Below are positions 61,978 to 64,000 of a stretch of DNA of 64,000 bases, one piece after another. The notes beneath the pieces were generated by a model. It did not search any database. It saw nothing but the letters and a program-made list of their open reading frames with translations, and was not told where the DNA came from. Both the position numbers and the translations under genes were made by a program. The stretch is from Jiella flava. GTDB taxonomy: Bacteria; Pseudomonadota; Alphaproteobacteria; Rhizobiales; Rhizobiaceae. The stretch is from positions 1 through 64,000 of the forward strand of contig NZ_JAFMPP010000007.1 of the NCBI RefSeq assembly GCF_017349315.1, given 5' to 3'. Every line of letters starts with the position of its first letter. Position 1 is the first letter of the stretch.

Positions 61978-63645
61978 ATGGCAGACGATCAAACTCCCTC
62001 GTGGTTTCGCCCGTCGCGGCGCCAGGTGCTTTCGCTGATCGGCGCGTCAAGCGCCGGGCTCGTCGTCCCCGGCCTGTTCGGCAGAGGCGAAGCATGGGCC
62101 GCCAAGCCCGCAAAGCCGACCGGGCAGGTGATCGTCGGCTTCTCGCAGGAGCCCACCGTCTTCAATCCCCACCTGCTGCATATCGAGGTCGACGAAGGCA
62201 TTCACTTCTCCGTCTTCGACCCGCTGTTTTTCATCGACGAGAAGGGTGAATTCCAGCCGGGGCTGGCCACAGAAGTCCCGACGATCGACAATGGCGGCAT
62301 CTCGGAAGATGGCCTGCACTGGAAGATCAAGCTGCGCGACGGGGTCAAATGGCACGACGGCAAGCCGTTCACCGCCGAAGACGTCAAATTCACCCTCGAA
62401 CTTCTGGTCGATCCGAATTTCAAAAGTTGGCGCCGCGACGGCCATAACCTGGTCGAGAACCTGACAGTCGTCTCGCCGACCGAGCTGACCTTCGATCTGA
62501 AGACGCCTTACGCTCCCTATTCGTCGATCCTGGCCGCGACCTTCATCGTCCCGAAGCACAGCTTCGAGGGCGTTGATCCCAACAACGCACCGTTCAACAA
62601 CGCACCGATCGGCACCGGCCCGTTCAAATGGGTCGAGCGGATGGCCGGCGATCACATCACGCTGGCCGCCAACGACGGCTATTTCGGCGACGGCCCGTAT
62701 CTCGAACGGCTGATCTACAAATACATCCCGGATCTGACCGTCCTCTACACCCAGTTCAAGACCGGCGACATCGACGTCGTCGGCGTGCAGTGGATCAGCC
62801 CCGACAAGTATCAGGAAGCCAAGGATCTGCCGGGCAAGGTTGTCACGGTGGTGCCGATGGGCACCGTCGAGTCCTTCACCTTCAACATGGCGCGGCCGCA
62901 GTTTCAGGATCAGAAGGTGCGCGAGGCGCTCTATTACGCCCTCGACAAGAAGACCATCATCGACGCGCTTTATTACGGCCTGCCGACACCAACCGAAACC
63001 TACATGCCGCAGCAGTCGGCCTATTACAACGCCGATCTGCCAAAGCATGAATACGACCCGGAGAAAGCCAAGAGCCTGCTCGACGAGGCCGGCTGGAAGC
63101 CCGGCAGCGATGGTATTCGCGAAAAGGACGGAGTGCGGCTCGCCTTCACCAACTCGACCACCGCTGGCAACCATATTCGCGAACAGGCCCAGCAGTTCAT
63201 CCAGCAGTCCTTCAAGGATATCGGCGTCGACATGCAGATTTCCAATCTGCCGCCGGCGGTGATGTGGGGCGACTACTGGATGCAGTCGAAATTCGACTCT
63301 GTCGTCGTCGGCATCGACTTCTTGACCGGAGCCGACCCGGACGTTTCGACCTATCTCTCCCCGACCGCGATCCCCGCAAAAGGTGGCGGCGGCCAGAACA
63401 CCTGGGAATATGAGAGCGCGGAAGTCGGCAAGCTGTTGAAAGAAGGCGGGACGAGCTTCGACACCAAGGTCCGAAAGGCGGCCTATCTGAAGCTGCAGGA
63501 GGTGGTGCGCCATGATCTGCCGTTCCTGCCGATCTTCCAATACGCCGCGGTGCGCGGCCACAAGAACGGCATCGAGGACGTGATCCCCAACATCAATGTC
63601 CGTATCGACACCTGGAATGTCGGCGGCTGGTACTGGGACCAATAA
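61978..63645 (+). CDS. Peptide-type ABC transporter substrate-binding protein (SBP_bac_5)
   Basis: The periplasmic binding component of 555 residues from ATG 61978 (CAGGA 4-8 bases upstream). The N-terminus RPSRRQVLSLIGASSAGLVV to about EAWA has a twin-arginine-like SRRQVL motif, suggesting Tat export. The mature protein is a family 5 solute-binding protein: GFSQEPTVFNPHLLHIEVDE, WKIKLRDGVKWHDGKPFTAE DVKFT, NAPIGTGPFKWVERMAGDHI, KVREALYYALDKKTIIDALY. The ligand is unknown: peptides, opines and amino compounds all fit. It works with the permease that starts at 63767 and probably with the fused ATPase. Confidence 0.94.
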   Translation: MADDQTPSWFRPSRRQVLSLIGASSAGLVVPGLFGRGEAWAAKPAKPTGQVIVGFSQEPTVFNPHLLHIEVDEGIHFSVFDPLFFIDEKGEFQPGLATEVPTIDNGGISEDGLHWKIKLRDGVKWHDGKPFTAEDVKFTLELLVDPNFKSWRRDGHNLVENLTVVSPTELTFDLKTPYAPYSSILAATFIVPKHSFEGVDPNNAPFNNAPIGTGPFKWVERMAGDHITLAANDGYFGDGPYLERLIYKYIPDLTVLYTQFKTGDIDVVGVQWISPDKYQEAKDLPGKVVTVVPMGTVESFTFNMARPQFQDQKVREALYYALDKKTIIDALYYGLPTPTETYMPQQSAYYNADLPKHEYDPEKAKSLLDEAGWKPGSDGIREKDGVRLAFTNSTTAGNHIREQAQQFIQQSFKDIGVDMQISNLPPAVMWGDYWMQSKFDSVVVGIDFLTGADPDVSTYLSPTAIPAKGGGGQNTWEYESAEVGKLLKEGGTSFDTKVRKAAYLKLQEVVRHDLPFLPIFQYAAVRGHKNGIEDVIPNINVRIDTWNVGGWYWDQ

Positions 63646-63651
63646 GCACTA

Positions 63652-63690
63652 GACCCTGGCCGGCTCTTGCGGGCCGGCCAGGGGTCTTTC
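63652..63690 (+). terminator. Hairpin between binding-protein and permease genes
   Basis: GACCCTGGCCGGC pairs with GCCGGCCAGGGGTC across TCTTGCGG, with TTTCTC after it. In transporter operons such a hairpin after the binding-protein gene often stabilises or partly terminates the message so that binding protein is made in excess. Confidence 0.75.
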
Positions 63691-63766
63691 TCAATCAACG
63701 TCACATGAAATCCCGCGGCCGGCATATTGGCGCGGGGCGGTGCGCAAAGCGAAAGCGAGAGCGGCG

Positions 63767-64000
63767 ATGGTGCGCTTTCTCCTCGGACGGTTGTGGCAAA
63801 GCCTCGTCCTCCTGGTCATCGTCTCGGTGATCGGGTTCTTCGTCCTCAACCTCGCGCCGGGCGGTCCGCTGTCGCAATTTGCGCTCACGCCGGGCATGTC
63901 GGACGCGCAGCTCGCCCGCATCGCTCATCAGATGGGCCTCGATCGCCCGCTACCGGTGCAATATTGGGAATGGTTCACGCGGCTGCTTCAGGGCGATTGG
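63767..64000 (+). CDS. DppB-like ABC transporter permease, cut by the right window edge
   Basis: The first 78 codons are visible, open to the last base. MVRFLLGRLWQSLVLLVIVS then VIGFFVLNLAPGGPLS is the first membrane helix and the LxPGGP motif typical of DppB/OppB permeases, followed by ARIAHQMGLDRPLPVQYWEW. It lies 121 bp after the binding-protein stop, beyond a hairpin. The remaining five helices and a partner DppC-type permease are expected outside the window. Confidence 0.9.
   Translation, partial: MVRFLLGRLWQSLVLLVIVSVIGFFVLNLAPGGPLSQFALTPGMSDAQLARIAHQMGLDRPLPVQYWEWFTRLLQGDW

Overview
The window looks like chromosome from an alphaproteobacterium of the order Hyphomicrobiales (Rhizobiales). 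The evidence is GC-rich coding sequence with strong third-position bias, a suf operon in the order sufS2-sufB-sufC-sufD-sufS-sufT-sufA, a three-gene proton-translocating transhydrogenase, an aa3-type oxidase subunit IV, an RNase E with an acidic insertion inside its S1 domain, and an Irr-type iron box. I cannot name the genus from sequence alone.

Layout. 1-4.6 kb is the end of an integrated element. It holds an IS3 remnant that has cut a phosphoribosyltransferase-like gene, a ParD/ParE toxin-antitoxin pair, two apparently frameshifted small genes, and a tyrosine recombinase facing away from tRNA-Ser(UGA). The element continues past the left edge. From 5.3 to 14.3 kb are housekeeping genes on the plus strand: rlpA, a D,D-carboxypeptidase, tmk, holB, metG, tatD, an MBL hydrolase and mazG. 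A dif-like XerC/XerD site inside a 15-bp inverted repeat lies between the hydrolase and mazG. From 14.3 to 22.7 kb, on the minus strand, are a TfoX-like protein and the suf Fe-S assembly operon, with an Irr/ICE-like box upstream. From 22.9 to 34 kb are an alpha/beta hydrolase, a GT39 glycosyltransferase, tyrS, an AsmA-like giant, bcp, a DUF455 ferritin-like protein, an M23 peptidase and prfB with its programmed frameshift. From 34.5 to 42.2 kb are penicillin-binding protein 1A, the amidase amiC and rne. From 42.5 to 50.7 kb are pntB/pntA2/pntA1, a cox subunit IV gene, pdxH, a surface lipoprotein, a DnaJ-like protein, fabI, a histidine phosphatase and a LOG-family gene. An intact IS630-type element (50885-51930, flanked by TA) and tRNA-fMet follow.

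From 52.7 kb to the right edge is an accessory catabolic region. It has a FucU/RbsD mutarotase, an iron-containing alcohol dehydrogenase, a GntR regulator translationally coupled to an altronate dehydratase-type enzyme, a fused peptide-type ABC ATPase, a MarR regulator with an SDR and a FAD oxidase, then a peptide-type binding protein and the first part of a DppB-like permease. This suggests uptake and oxidation of a sugar-acid or amino-compound substrate that I cannot identify.

The observations most worth a second look are the dif-like site in its inverted repeat, three perfect-phase 12-bp repeats between the integrase and its tRNA target, a carboxypeptidase with Glu in place of the KTG lysine, the iron box on suf with an unusual sufB-sufC gap, and a dispersed palindromic repeat family around the catabolic genes.
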